Shown here: positions 55,937 to 64,000 of the stretch, piece after piece
How positions within the stretch are numbered: position 1 is the stretch's first letter
Layout: every line of letters begins with the position of its first letter
Assembly (NCBI RefSeq): GCF_921294215.1
Contig: NZ_CAKLDM010000001.1
Location: 1,116,001-1,180,000, forward strand
Reading direction: 5' to 3'
Origin: Vibrio marisflavi CECT 7928
Lineage (GTDB): Bacteria; Pseudomonadota; Gammaproteobacteria; Enterobacterales; Vibrionaceae
Length of the DNA: 64,000 nucleotides
Translations under genes and position numbers: made by a program
The notes under the pieces: model-generated
Databases searched by the model: none
Told to the model about the DNA's origin: nothing
Seen by the model: only the letters and a program-made list of their open reading frames with translations

Positions 55937-56617
55937 TCAGTTGTTCATTTTCCTAGAGCGCCAGTCCCAAAATAGTTTGCTGCGTCTAATGGGGTACGTT
56001 GTAGATAAAACATTGGTTTTTATAATTTTATCTGTATGAAATTGACAGTATTTGTCACTGTTTTCGCACCACCCCACTAGAATACGTCGGTCACTGAAAT
56101 AACCGATTGCAAATGGCCAGATTGTTCTCAAACTCAATCCATTTTTTTCCGTTTGATATTCAATCTCGATTTTCAGCTCTTGTCGAGTCGCATGCCTTAG
56201 CTCAGAGAGGTCCTCATTGGAAAAACGCTCGGATGCAGGCGGTCCTACACGCAGTGGCAGCTCACTAGCACTTAAAACTGTCTCTTTAGGTAATACTGCT
56301 GAAATTTTAGCTAATGCTTCATCCGCCGATTTTGATAACGAACGGTCTCCATAAGTCGATACCCATCGTATACCAAGCATCATGGCTTCAACCTCATCGC
56401 GTGAAAGCATAAGTGGCGGAAGAAAATAACCGGGCTTTAACACATACCCTAGCCCCGGTTCACCCTGAATATCTGCGCCTTGCGACTGTAATGTTGCTAT
56501 ATCACGGTACAAAGTACGAATACTAATGTTCAGTTTCTCGGCTAACACTTGTCCTTTTACAGGATGTTTATACCCACGAAGAATTTGTAGCAAGTTAAGA
56601 AGTCGTTCAGAGCGCAT
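55937..56617 (-). CDS. YafY-type regulator (HTH plus WYL domain)
   Basis: 226 residues. DeoR-like HTH about 4-55 (RLLNLLQILRGYKHPVKGQVLAEKLNISIRTLYRDIATLQ by parts), a linker GYVLKPGYFLPPLMLSRDEVEAMMLG, and a WYL domain with IEYQTEKNGLSLRTIWPFAIGYFSDRRILVGWCE. WYL domains sense a ligand or nucleic-acid signal. It is divergent from a VOC-protein gene 80 bp away, a common pairing in which the regulator controls the VOC gene. Confidence 0.93.
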   Translation of the reverse strand: MRSERLLNLLQILRGYKHPVKGQVLAEKLNISIRTLYRDIATLQSQGADIQGEPGLGYVLKPGYFLPPLMLSRDEVEAMMLGIRWVSTYGDRSLSKSADEALAKISAVLPKETVLSASELPLRVGPPASERFSNEDLSELRHATRQELKIEIEYQTEKNGLSLRTIWPFAIGYFSDRRILVGWCENSDKYCQFHTDKIIKTNVLSTTYPIRRSKLFWDWRSRKMNN

Positions 56618-56697
56618 ACTTAATAAAACCCTACTGCCATTTTCTGACAGTATAGTGCGTTAAGATTTCTCCACAACACTGGTAAACGAACTTTTAA

Positions 56698-57078
56698 GTG
56701 AGGTCGATTTTGCTAACACCGAATCTATTGACACTATATGTTGAAAACATTGAAGTAAGCACTATTTTCTATCAAAAGTTACTTGATAAGCCACCTGTAG
56801 CAACCTTCCCTAACTATGTTTCTTTTGAATTTGAAAATGGGCTTTATCTTAGCCTTTGGTCAAGAAACGCAAAGGATTTTGTCTCAGATGGGACAGGACA
56901 CCGTTTTGAGCTTTCTTTTATGGTTGAAGATAGTAAATCTGTCATTTCAATATACGAGCGATGGCGAGAGGATTCCGTTCATATAGAGCAACATCCGAAA
57001 GAAGCGATATTTGGAATGACGTTTGTCGCAACGGATCCAGATGGTCACCGTATTCGTGTCTGCATTCCAGATTCATAA
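56698..57078 (+). CDS. VOC-family (glyoxalase/bleomycin-resistance-like) protein
   Basis: 126 residues from a GTG at 56698. A typical VOC half: LTLYVENIEVSTIFYQKLLDKPP at the start and FVATDPDGHRIRVCIPDS at the end. Metal-binding residues of true glyoxalases are not clear, so an enzyme or a binding protein are both possible. Paired with the divergent WYL regulator. Confidence 0.88.
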   Translation: MRSILLTPNLLTLYVENIEVSTIFYQKLLDKPPVATFPNYVSFEFENGLYLSLWSRNAKDFVSDGTGHRFELSFMVEDSKSVISIYERWREDSVHIEQHPKEAIFGMTFVATDPDGHRIRVCIPDS

Positions 57079-57278
57079 CCCTCAATGAAAACCTTAGTTT
57101 GACAGAAAGTAAGTTATTGAAAATCAATAAATTATAAGGCTTGAGAAAACGCTTAAAACTATCCCTAGCCTTAAACGTCGTGTTTGTGTAACCCCCGTAT
57201 GCGTTACCTATTTGGTAGTTATAAACCTGGCACTTTACTTCCTAGCGTTAGGTGAAAGATACGCGATTGAGAAAACCT

Positions 57279-59336
57279 ATGACATTTTATCCATCTATAA
57301 AAATAAGCCGTAAAGTTTGGTATCTCCCTTCTCTCAACTTAGGTTTGAGAGCAACTAGCGCCATCATTTTATTTCTCGCTTTAGGCATCTTATTCAACCA
57401 CGTCAGCATTACGATAGTAGCGCTAACCACGTTACCTTCCGCACTCATTAGCGGTTTAGACTCTGCAGGACCTAGGCGTTGGAGTCGATTTGCCGTCACT
57501 TCAGCGACGTGGACTATCACTCTTGTTATCACATATGCACTGCTCACTAGCGGTGTGCCGCTATGGCTTACCTACGGCACACTAGCGTTTGTTTTAGCTA
57601 GCTCTGCTGTAAACGGCCCTTTTTGGGGGAGGCTAGGTATGTCGAGCATTCTTATCGCTATTATGTGTCTGTCTCTTTACCACTCTCATGCCCCAATTCA
57701 CTTGTACCCTTTACTAGTTTTAGGCCCACTCATTTTTGCACTCTTTAGCTGGATGTGGTTTGAAGTATGGAAGCACTACGCTTTACGTGTCTCTCTGTCT
57801 GCCATATTCGAAACATTAGTCAAATATGTTATGCAGCAACAGGCCTTCTTACTTGGAGAGCTAAACGACAAATCTAGGCTTCAAACGAAACACAGGTTGA
57901 TTGAGCTCTTTCAGCAGGCGCTACAGTCAGAGTCATTTTTAGGCAAACGAAAAGACGCTCAATCATTGAAGCAAGCACTATTCTTGGCTCTAGATATCTT
58001 TGAGCTTCTCTTGTGCAGCCACACTAGTAATCCTGCCCTGCTAACGCAAATCCAGAACGCCCCTCTTAAACAAGCTCTACTGCAAAGCTGGAGCCAACAG
58101 TGCCAACAAATATTGAGCAACAAGTCTACGTATCTATTATTCAACCAACAATATGAAAAGACCGAATTAGGCGGGCTTGAACAAAGAGCAAAAGATTTGA
58201 TCGAATCTGTGAGGCTCAAAGATCAGCCAAGGTTTCAATATTGGGAAAATGCGATGATGCGCCTATCTCAACGAATTGACCGTAACGAACCTGTCTACGA
58301 ACGTCCACTCGATGTACAGCCCTTTGAGCTTTCATTACGCTGGCCGACAAAAAACAGTCCTGTATGGGGAAGCTCTGCCCGAATTGGAGTGATGTTTGCA
58401 GTTGGCGTGGGCATATCCCACTACTTCGCTCTCATAAAGCCGACTTGGGTACTCATTTCTATGTTGATGGTCATTCAACCAAGCTTTTTGGCTACTAGGA
58501 GTAAGATATGGCAAAGGTGTCTAGGAACAGCCTTTGGCGTACTGATCGCATCTGTTTTGCTCCAATTAGGTCTACCAGCATCCGTCATATTAGCGCTGGT
58601 TGCGATTCTTCTTCCTTTGGCCATGCTCAACCTTATGCACAATTATTCGGTTGCCATTGGCTGCATTACATTATTAGTCATACTAGTGTCCCCCTTATTG
58701 GCGCATCAGGGGATTAACTATTCCGAGCCTCGTTTAATTGACAACCTTATTGGTGCAGCAATCGTGATGCTCGGCCATATCATGCTCTGGCCGAGATGGA
58801 GAGGAAAAGAGATTCATTCACACGCATTGGCCGCACTTGGAGCTTCTAAAGATCTGTTTTTGTACTGTAATCAGCAATTTCAAATTGCTCCAGAGCATAG
58901 AGATACACTCTCTTTACTTAAGAGGCGTGCGGCAATGCTATCGGCAGAACATGCCCTTGAACTAATTTATAGCGAAATGCAACAAGAGCCGCTACACACA
59001 CGAGCCGACCCTCAATTTTATGAAGACATGCTAAGCGACTACCGTCTCTTGAATCACTATATTTGCCTTCTATTGCCACTTGTTAGGACTGATGTTTATT
59101 CCACAATCTCAGAACAAACTGACGAGTTCATTGGCAATACACTGGATGCCTTAATCAATTCAATTCGTGATAGTCGACTTCATGAACTACCAATGCTTAG
59201 CACCAACCTGAAAGGTTCATACCAACCTTCTAACACTGATCTTCGAGCTCGTGCTATTGAAGAAATTCAATGGCTCGCACTTATGACGGTAAAACAAATG
59301 CATGATTCAGTCAGGAAAAGAATAAGTACAACTTAA
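57279..59336 (+). CDS. FUSC-family inner-membrane transporter (YccS/AaeB-like)
   Basis: 685 residues from the ATG at 57279; a GTG at 57252 is also open. Two blocks of about five TM helices (about 25-165 and 370-515) separated by a cytoplasmic domain: the FUSC arrangement. Conserved feature: IGVMFAVGVGISHYFALIKPTWVLISMLMVIQPSF-type segment (in parts). AaeB relatives export aromatic acids. The substrate here is unknown. No membrane-fusion partner gene is adjacent. Confidence 0.88.
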   Translation: MTFYPSIKISRKVWYLPSLNLGLRATSAIILFLALGILFNHVSITIVALTTLPSALISGLDSAGPRRWSRFAVTSATWTITLVITYALLTSGVPLWLTYGTLAFVLASSAVNGPFWGRLGMSSILIAIMCLSLYHSHAPIHLYPLLVLGPLIFALFSWMWFEVWKHYALRVSLSAIFETLVKYVMQQQAFLLGELNDKSRLQTKHRLIELFQQALQSESFLGKRKDAQSLKQALFLALDIFELLLCSHTSNPALLTQIQNAPLKQALLQSWSQQCQQILSNKSTYLLFNQQYEKTELGGLEQRAKDLIESVRLKDQPRFQYWENAMMRLSQRIDRNEPVYERPLDVQPFELSLRWPTKNSPVWGSSARIGVMFAVGVGISHYFALIKPTWVLISMLMVIQPSFLATRSKIWQRCLGTAFGVLIASVLLQLGLPASVILALVAILLPLAMLNLMHNYSVAIGCITLLVILVSPLLAHQGINYSEPRLIDNLIGAAIVMLGHIMLWPRWRGKEIHSHALAALGASKDLFLYCNQQFQIAPEHRDTLSLLKRRAAMLSAEHALELIYSEMQQEPLHTRADPQFYEDMLSDYRLLNHYICLLLPLVRTDVYSTISEQTDEFIGNTLDALINSIRDSRLHELPMLSTNLKGSYQPSNTDLRARAIEEIQWLALMTVKQMHDSVRKRISTT

Positions 59337-59358
59337 GTGTTAGGTAAGTTCCTGAGTA

Positions 59359-59375
59359 GGCTCTATTACAGAGCC
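59359..59375 (+). terminator. Candidate terminator after the FUSC gene
   Basis: GGCTCT (59359-59364) pairs with AGAGCC (59370-59375) around a 5-nt loop, 23 bp past the stop. The U-tract is weak. The rest of 59376-59583 has no gene. Confidence 0.45.
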
Positions 59376-59583
59376 ATTGTAAATCTGCGTCCGAAACCTC
59401 TACAGCTATAACGCGAGGGGAGTAACCAGTTAGTTCTGTGAGATGGTTTGTGGCCTTGTTCGGATTATTTCAATTTGGCCAAAATCATCTCTGTTTGTTT
59501 TTATCATCCTAAGATACTAAACAAGAATGGGGCATAAGTTAGGTAGACTAGTCACTTGCTCTCATATGTTTTTAGGGAGCAGA

Positions 59584-59745
59584 TCAGGCTTCCAATTTAT
59601 TCATTATTGATACTTGCGTTTCTTCACTCAGCCAACTCTCAAACTTGCTAGCCACTTGCTGAGTATGCTCCTGTTGGTGATGGTTTTCTAAGCTGGCTTT
59701 ATCTGACCACTCTTCATATAAATCGCCCATATTTTGGAATAAGCT
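59584..59745 (-). pseudogene. Truncated antibiotic-biosynthesis-monooxygenase-like (ABM) remnant
   Basis: A 53-residue open stretch contains LYEEWSDKASLENHHQQEHT and a C-terminal helix, matching the second half of ABM/quinol monooxygenase proteins ('YE.W.d..al..H...H'). The first half is missing; an in-frame TAG precedes it, and the SDR gene ends only 5 bp upstream. Likely the end of a gene once downstream of the SDR gene. A start at an internal ATG (59730) would give 48 residues. Confidence 0.55.
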
Positions 59746-59750
59746 CTAGT

Positions 59751-60611
59751 TTAACTTTTGGCTAGCTCATCGAAGTACTGCTCTAGACAGCATTTTCCAT
59801 AGCTCGGTGCTATAGCATCTCCGCCCAGCATGGTTAAGAAAAACTCAGCAGGTCCTCCCCACTTTTCTGGTAAGCGTTTCGCGATTCCTAAAGACAGGAC
59901 GCGTAAGTTGTCTGGGATATGGGTAATTTTTGCCGGCTTATTAAGCGATTGAAACGCTATATTGGCGATATCATCTAACGAATAAACTTTAGGGCCGCCA
60001 ATAGACCGTTCTGTTTCATTACTTGATATTGAATCCAAGCAAAACTCAGCTAAGTCTTCTCCGTGTATTGGGTTTATCTGGATTTTTCCAGTCCCAAAAG
60101 TGTATACCCGCCCCGCCTTTGCCATTTTAAAAATCTCAGCGATATCAGAAAAAAAACCATTCGGCCGAATGACACATGGAGAAAGTTCACGAGTATTTAA
60201 TAATTGAACTGCGAAGCGCTCTTTCGCTTTTAAAAGACGTACATCAGGGTAGTTTTGAGCATTAAACGCAGAAATGTAGATAAACTTCTTTACACCAGCG
60301 CGTTTGGCTTCTTCTAGCAAGTTTAGATTGCCTTGATAATCAACGCCTTCATAACTAAAGCCATCTTTTTGTCTAGTGATGCCTAAACTTGAAATCACGA
60401 CATCAATGCCATCACAAACTTCGGACAGCTCCTCTCGATTCGTAACCTGCGCTTGTATTATTTGCGACTCTGACAAGCCCAAAGAACGAAGCTTTTTATC
60501 ATTCCTAGCTAGAGCACAAAAACTCATCTTTTTGTCCAGCATCTTCTTCAGAATGTGGCGACCTAAGTAACCCGTCGAGCCTGCAACTAAAACTTTTGAA
60601 GAATCAAACAT
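59751..60611 (-). CDS. NAD(P)-binding SDR-type protein (NmrA/atypical)
   Basis: 286 residues. The dinucleotide-binding motif is at the start: VLVAGSTGYLGRHIL (GxTGxxG). The chain continues CDGIDVVISSLGITRQKDG, KFIYISAFNAQNY and VIRPNGFFSDIAEIF. It lacks a clear YxxxK catalytic pair, pointing to the atypical/NmrA group that binds NAD(P) and may sense redox or act on an unknown substrate. It is followed by a decayed ABM gene. Confidence 0.87.
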   Translation of the reverse strand: MFDSSKVLVAGSTGYLGRHILKKMLDKKMSFCALARNDKKLRSLGLSESQIIQAQVTNREELSEVCDGIDVVISSLGITRQKDGFSYEGVDYQGNLNLLEEAKRAGVKKFIYISAFNAQNYPDVRLLKAKERFAVQLLNTRELSPCVIRPNGFFSDIAEIFKMAKAGRVYTFGTGKIQINPIHGEDLAEFCLDSISSNETERSIGGPKVYSLDDIANIAFQSLNKPAKITHIPDNLRVLSLGIAKRLPEKWGGPAEFFLTMLGGDAIAPSYGKCCLEQYFDELAKS

Positions 60612-61286
60612 ATAAGCCCCTTAGATTTGGCGTAAAAGCCCACTTGGCAATCAAACCCTTCAACATACTCAAACAAACAACTTACGTAGAGATATAGAAC
60701 GTTCGTGCTATATGTTACCCGCCTAACTACGCAAAGTCGAAGTCTTCATCGGTTGCAATCAAATCGACTGGCTAACCTCTAAGGTTATAAACCAGAACAA
60801 TTCATAATCAAAAATAAATGAAATCACCCCATAATTCACTTATCGATTAATTACCAGAAATAGATATAACACAATTAATAGAAATAAATTATAAAAATAA
60901 TAAAGCTAACAGGATTAATAAAATTCCGGCATGAAGTTTGTCCCATTTATGAATTCTTAAATTTCACCCGCGCCAAAGTAGCTAATTTATTTGTGATAAA
61001 ACGTACAAATAACTCTACAAATAAAAATTAAAACTATCAGTAAAGAACCAAAAAACAGTTATTCAGAATAAATAACCATAAATGTTAATTAGGTGTATTG
61101 AATAATGAAAATAGAATGTTAACATCATTGTTGTTCAGAATTTATACCAAAAGAGTGAGAATATTTTCCATTAATCTCTAATTGATCATCAAATATATTG
61201 GGTGGTAGTTAGATTTATTAATGCTAATAAATAGTAAACCATACAAAATCTTAACCGTTTAAAACATAGAATATAAGGACATATAA
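60612..61286. other. 675-bp AT-rich spacer
   Basis: Divergent intergenic region between the SDR gene (-) and the secreted-protein gene (+). Very AT-rich, which is typical of H-NS-bound DNA in Vibrio. No ORF or hairpin to report. Confidence 0.4.
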
Positions 61287-62447
61287 ATGAAATTAGCTGG
61301 ATTAGCTCTATCTATTGCCGCATGTACACTTTCAACGTCAGCACTATCACAACAACTTGGTTGGTCAACCCAAACAATTCCAGGTGAAGTGGCGGATCTA
61401 GGTATTCAAACTGATGGACTAAACAACGCATATATAGCTTATTCACTATATGATGGTAGCTTCCCAAGAAATGTAAAAGTTATTAAGTTAGATTCCGAAA
61501 CGAATACCGTTTCAGACAACCTAGATAGCCAAGATGTTATTTCAGGGTCAAACATTGAAATCGCAGTAGATAAAAATGATCAGACTGTATACGTATTTGT
61601 ATCCAAAAGAGATGACCAAGACAATATAGTTGGAGAAATCTGGGCACTGAAACAAGGAGGATCTTGGACGCTTATTTCTTCGAATGCCAACATCGCGATG
61701 ATAGATACAAGCTACAGTAGTGCAATATCAGTAGCGCCTAATGGTGAAGTGTATGTTGTCTATCAAACATCAAAGGTTGGAGTCGTAGACAATGACTTTC
61801 TTAAAGTGAAAAAGTATTCTCCGAAGACAGGCACATGGACAGATTTAGACAGTACAGGTTTATTGCCACTGCCACCTGAAGGTGAACAACTACTCATTCG
61901 ACATCTAAAAATTAACTTTAAAGGCAACACTCCCTATATTTCGTTTGTCGAGGCTGCCTCAGTGTTATCTCAGGTCGTCGTTTCCCACATAGATCTAGAA
62001 ACTGAAAAAGGAGTCACTGACTTTGAAGGCGGTGAACTCGGCGCAGTAGCCTTCCCTGATCTTCTGCTTGGTGACAATGACGATATGAAATTGACATTTA
62101 TCCAAAACTCCGGTCAATACTGGAGACCGGCTGAGTATGCGATCAGCGATGGCGTCTATCAACAGCTATATTACGGCTCCGACCATGCCGGTTATTTTAT
62201 GAGTGCTGTACAAACGTCTGATCACAACACCTCGGTTATTACGTTCCGTGATGACACGAATAACTACAAGCCAACATTGATCGAATTGAGTAGTGATGGC
62301 GTAGAGTTGGGTAAAAAGGTGTTCCAATACGATACTGTTTACAACGTATCAGCAATGAGTAAAGACAATATTATATTCAACGCCTTTAGCACTCACGAAA
62401 ATAGCGGTAGTTTAGACCTAGTAGTTAAATACAAGCATATAAAGTAA
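61287..62447 (+). CDS. Secreted beta-propeller-like protein
   Basis: 386 residues with a signal peptide about 1-21 (LSIAACTLSTSALS-QQ). The mature chain is all-beta in character, with repeats of the type 'D..N.YIAY' (LNNAYIAYSLYDG, DQTVYVFVSKRDD, NGEVYVVYQTSKV, GNTPYISFVEA) about 45-65 residues apart, as in sialidase/BNR-type propellers. No catalytic residues recognised. AAGGA precedes the ATG. Unknown function; surface or secreted. Confidence 0.65.
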   Translation: MKLAGLALSIAACTLSTSALSQQLGWSTQTIPGEVADLGIQTDGLNNAYIAYSLYDGSFPRNVKVIKLDSETNTVSDNLDSQDVISGSNIEIAVDKNDQTVYVFVSKRDDQDNIVGEIWALKQGGSWTLISSNANIAMIDTSYSSAISVAPNGEVYVVYQTSKVGVVDNDFLKVKKYSPKTGTWTDLDSTGLLPLPPEGEQLLIRHLKINFKGNTPYISFVEAASVLSQVVVSHIDLETEKGVTDFEGGELGAVAFPDLLLGDNDDMKLTFIQNSGQYWRPAEYAISDGVYQQLYYGSDHAGYFMSAVQTSDHNTSVITFRDDTNNYKPTLIELSSDGVELGKKVFQYDTVYNVSAMSKDNIIFNAFSTHENSGSLDLVVKYKHIK

Positions 62448-62455
62448 ACCTATAC

Positions 62456-62476
62456 GAGGGTGCATAAAGCACCCTC
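62456..62476 (+). terminator. Terminator of the propeller-like gene
   Basis: GAGGGTGC-ATAAA-GCACCCTC is a perfect 8-bp stem 8 bp past the stop codon, without a clear U-tract. Confidence 0.6.
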
Positions 62477-62577
62477 ACATTGCTATACCTATCCCTGCCC
62501 ATACCTCCAAAAAAAGACATTCGATACAAAGCTCTGTAGTATAGATTTTATCCAACAAAATCAGCAGGTAATTGGCC

Positions 62578-63051
62578 ATGAACGAAGTACAGAAGAAATT
62601 CCTCGACAAATATTTAAACAGCTTAACCATAGAGCAGAGGCAAAAACATACTCACTTTTGCGCTGACTATTTTTGTGCAGACGAAATAAACGCGAACCTT
62701 TGTGCCAATTTAGTATTAGCTGGCAAGAAAACCGCGACTTGCAGTATGAAATACTGGTACGAAAAGGAGCCTGAAGCAATGCCACAAGTTGGAAGCCTAA
62801 CTGTGGTAACAGACTGGAATGGAAATCCGACGTCCATAATAGAAATAACTGAAGTCACGGAGTCCAAGTTTTCAGACGTTACCGCTGAGTTTGCAGCTTC
62901 TGAAGGCGAAGGTGATCGCTCATTGGAGTGGTGGCGGAAATCTCATTGGGATTTCTTTGCACAAGAGTGTATGGAGCTTAACATTGAGCCTAGTGAAGAC
63001 ATGATGCTCGTTTTAGAACGATTCCACGTAGTTTACAGAACACAAATGTAG
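62578..63051 (+). CDS. ASCH-domain protein
   Basis: 157 residues from the ATG at 62578; a TTG two codons earlier is open. The ASCH core (about 35-155) reads ANLVLAGKKTATCSMKYWYEKEPEAMPQVGSL, then VTDWNGNPTSIIEITEV, and the GDRSLEWWRKSHWDFF stretch. ASCH domains bind RNA or modified nucleosides; YqfB-type relatives hydrolyse N4-acetylcytidine. This one is longer than YqfB. Cytoplasmic, single gene. Confidence 0.88.
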   Translation: MNEVQKKFLDKYLNSLTIEQRQKHTHFCADYFCADEINANLCANLVLAGKKTATCSMKYWYEKEPEAMPQVGSLTVVTDWNGNPTSIIEITEVTESKFSDVTAEFAASEGEGDRSLEWWRKSHWDFFAQECMELNIEPSEDMMLVLERFHVVYRTQM

Positions 63052-63319
63052 CGACTAAAAAATTTGTCCTCTGTTTATAGCTAAACTTATTTCCTAAGTG
63101 AGTGTGCATATATCCTGATTCTCACTAGGAGTTTAAGGAGCGAATTGGAATACTTCACCTCATTCATATATCACGCGCCTATTGCGAGTCAAAGCTGTCG
63201 GCGGTATGCATGAACAAGCCCGGACACTGCAGCTGAATTCTAAACTCTTCCTTTTCAACGGCCTCACTAACAGGTCGCCTTTCTCAGCTCTACATGTTAA
63301 CCGCACTTCGGTTCTCATT

Positions 63320-63377
63320 CGGGCAATATCTTGCTCGCTGGGCAATTTCTTGCTCGATTCGAGCAACATTTTGCTCG
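63320..63377. promoter_or_regulatory. Three tandem palindromes upstream of hcp, probable activator-binding (UAS) array
   Basis: Three units share the pattern GRGCAA-N4-TTGCTCG: GGGCAA-TATC-TTGCTCG (63321-63337), GGGCAA-TTTC-TTGCTCG (63340-63356) and GAGCAA-CATT-TTGCTCG (63361-63377). Units start 19 and 21 bp apart, roughly two helical turns, putting them on the same face. The centre is about 120 bp upstream of the sigma-54 promoter, the usual enhancer distance. VasH or another enhancer-binding protein is the likely ligand (inference). Confidence 0.72.
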
Positions 63378-63460
63378 GTCATTTTCCGACCACACTTCCA
63401 GCCTGATATTTATTTCCTTATTTTTCAATCTGTTACAAACTTATTCCTATATTCGTAACT

Positions 63461-63476
63461 TGGCACACCCCTTGCC
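63461..63476 (+). promoter_or_regulatory. Sigma-54 promoter of hcp
   Basis: TGGCACACCCCTTGCC matches TGGCACR-N4-TTGC at every defined position, with GG and GC at the right distance. Transcription should start near 63487, about 50 bp before the hcp start. Vibrio hcp genes are known to depend on sigma-54 and VasH. Confidence 0.85.
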
Positions 63477-63537
63477 TATAGAAAGCGTGCGATTTTGCGC
63501 AATTTGATACTCATATACTGATAAAAGGGATAATAAT

Positions 63538-64000
63538 ATGCCAACTCCTTGTTACATCTCTATCCAAGGCAAAACTCAAGGCAACATCACTGCAGGTGCA
63601 TTCACGGCTGACTCAGTAGGCAATATCTATACCGAAGGTCACGAAGACGAAATGTTGGTTCAACAAGTTGACCACATCGTCACTGTTCCAACGGATCCAC
63701 AATCTGGTCAACCTGCTGGCCAACGTGTTCACAAGCCATTCAAATTTGTGGTTGCTCTGAACAAATCTGTGCCACTGATGTACAACGCACTGGCGTCTGG
63801 TGAATCACTACCAACGGTTGAACTAAAATGGTACCGCACGTCGGTTGAAGGCAAGCAAGAGTCGTTCTTCACAACGAAACTGACTGACGCAACTATCGTG
63901 AACATCGATCTACAAATGCCTCACTGCCAAGATCCAAACAGCTCAGACTTCACTCAACTTGTTGAAGTATCAATGGGCTACCGCAAAATCGATTGGAGCC
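63538..64000 (+). CDS. hcp: Type VI secretion tube protein Hcp, cut by window edge
   Basis: 154 codons visible; V. cholerae Hcp is 172 residues. Begins PTPCYISIQGKTQGNITAG and continues with ADSVGNIYTEGHEDEML, TDPQSGQPAGQRVHKPFKF and TLKWYRTSVEGKQE-like blocks almost as in V. cholerae. Hcp forms hexameric rings that stack as the inner tube of the T6SS needle and are exported. No other T6SS gene is visible in this window; the rest may lie to the right, or this may be an orphan hcp copy. Start ATG follows AAAGGGA. Confidence 0.96.
   Translation, partial: MPTPCYISIQGKTQGNITAGAFTADSVGNIYTEGHEDEMLVQQVDHIVTVPTDPQSGQPAGQRVHKPFKFVVALNKSVPLMYNALASGESLPTVELKWYRTSVEGKQESFFTTKLTDATIVNIDLQMPHCQDPNSSDFTQLVEVSMGYRKIDWS

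Noticed and set aside
63160-63406. Overlapping ORFs of 69-74 codons on both strands before hcp
   Set aside because: They coincide with the palindrome array, and their reading frames owe their openness to the repeats; no protein-like features.

Overview
This window looks like a Vibrio (Vibrionaceae) replicon, most likely chromosome 2. The evidence is an Hcp tube protein closely resembling the V. cholerae one, the gene families present (DbpA, UxuA/UxuB/UxaC, MurQ/MurP/MurR, DcuC, YjiG/YjiH, DsbB-like with DUF5993), moderate-to-low GC, and accessory genes separated by AT-rich intergenic stretches. No rRNA, tRNA, CRISPR or intact mobile element was seen. Genus and replicon are inferences from recalled protein families, not from a database search.

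Layout. 1-9.1 kb: a partial ABC binding protein, a secreted TIM-barrel-like protein, then a candidate fluoride riboswitch heading an IscU-like scaffold gene and a GGGtGRT gene. Small unknown and membrane proteins and dbpA follow. 9.2-18.2 kb: an orphan binding protein, a small lipoprotein, and a hexuronate block. uxuA diverges from uxuB-uxaC across an intergenic region with three ExuR/UxuR-type palindromes; a chemoreceptor and a sugar-binding protein lie downstream, and the likely regulator (UxuR-like) lies at 26.5 kb. 18.2-21.9 kb is a decayed zone: an orphan SoxR-like promoter with a 49-residue ORF, a recombinase tail, a subtilase with a PKD domain, and an IS5-family remnant. 21.99-26.04 kb is a tight three-gene operon: DUF4956 membrane protein, CotH-kinase-like protein with a beta-helix tail, and VTC/polyphosphate polymerase-like protein.

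26-38.6 kb: an MFS remnant, the UxuR-like regulator, an orphan binding protein, an HDOD protein, a short DUF3461 protein, a lipocalin-like protein, the yjiH-yjiG-M20 peptidase operon, dcuC, a nucleoside deoxyribosyltransferase-like gene, a PstS-like protein and a TetR regulator. 38.6-43.7 kb is the N-acetylmuramic acid recycling locus (murQ-murP and a PBP4B/YfeW-like serine hydrolase, divergent from murR) with two matching palindromes between murQ and murR. 43.7-49.6 kb holds an Lrp-type regulator with a divergent MFS transporter, a DUF1097 protein, a STAS-like protein, a POT peptide transporter, and a DUF5993/DsbB-like pair.

50.8-53.8 kb is a complete polar amino-acid ABC transporter. Its ATPase carries an exact triplicated 18-bp repeat between the signature motif and Walker B. 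54.2-60.6 kb has an unrecognised 459-residue coiled-coil protein, a WYL regulator with a VOC protein, a FUSC transporter, an SDR enzyme and a truncated monooxygenase remnant. 61.3-64 kb has a secreted beta-propeller-like protein, an ASCH protein and the start of hcp. hcp is preceded by a near-perfect sigma-54 promoter and three tandem palindromic elements that look like an enhancer for an activator such as VasH.

Strongest leads: the fluoride-riboswitch-like leader on an Fe-S-type gene pair, the tandem repeat in the ABC ATPase, the hcp enhancer array, the DUF4956-CotH-VTC operon, and the SoxR-like promoter on an unknown microprotein.
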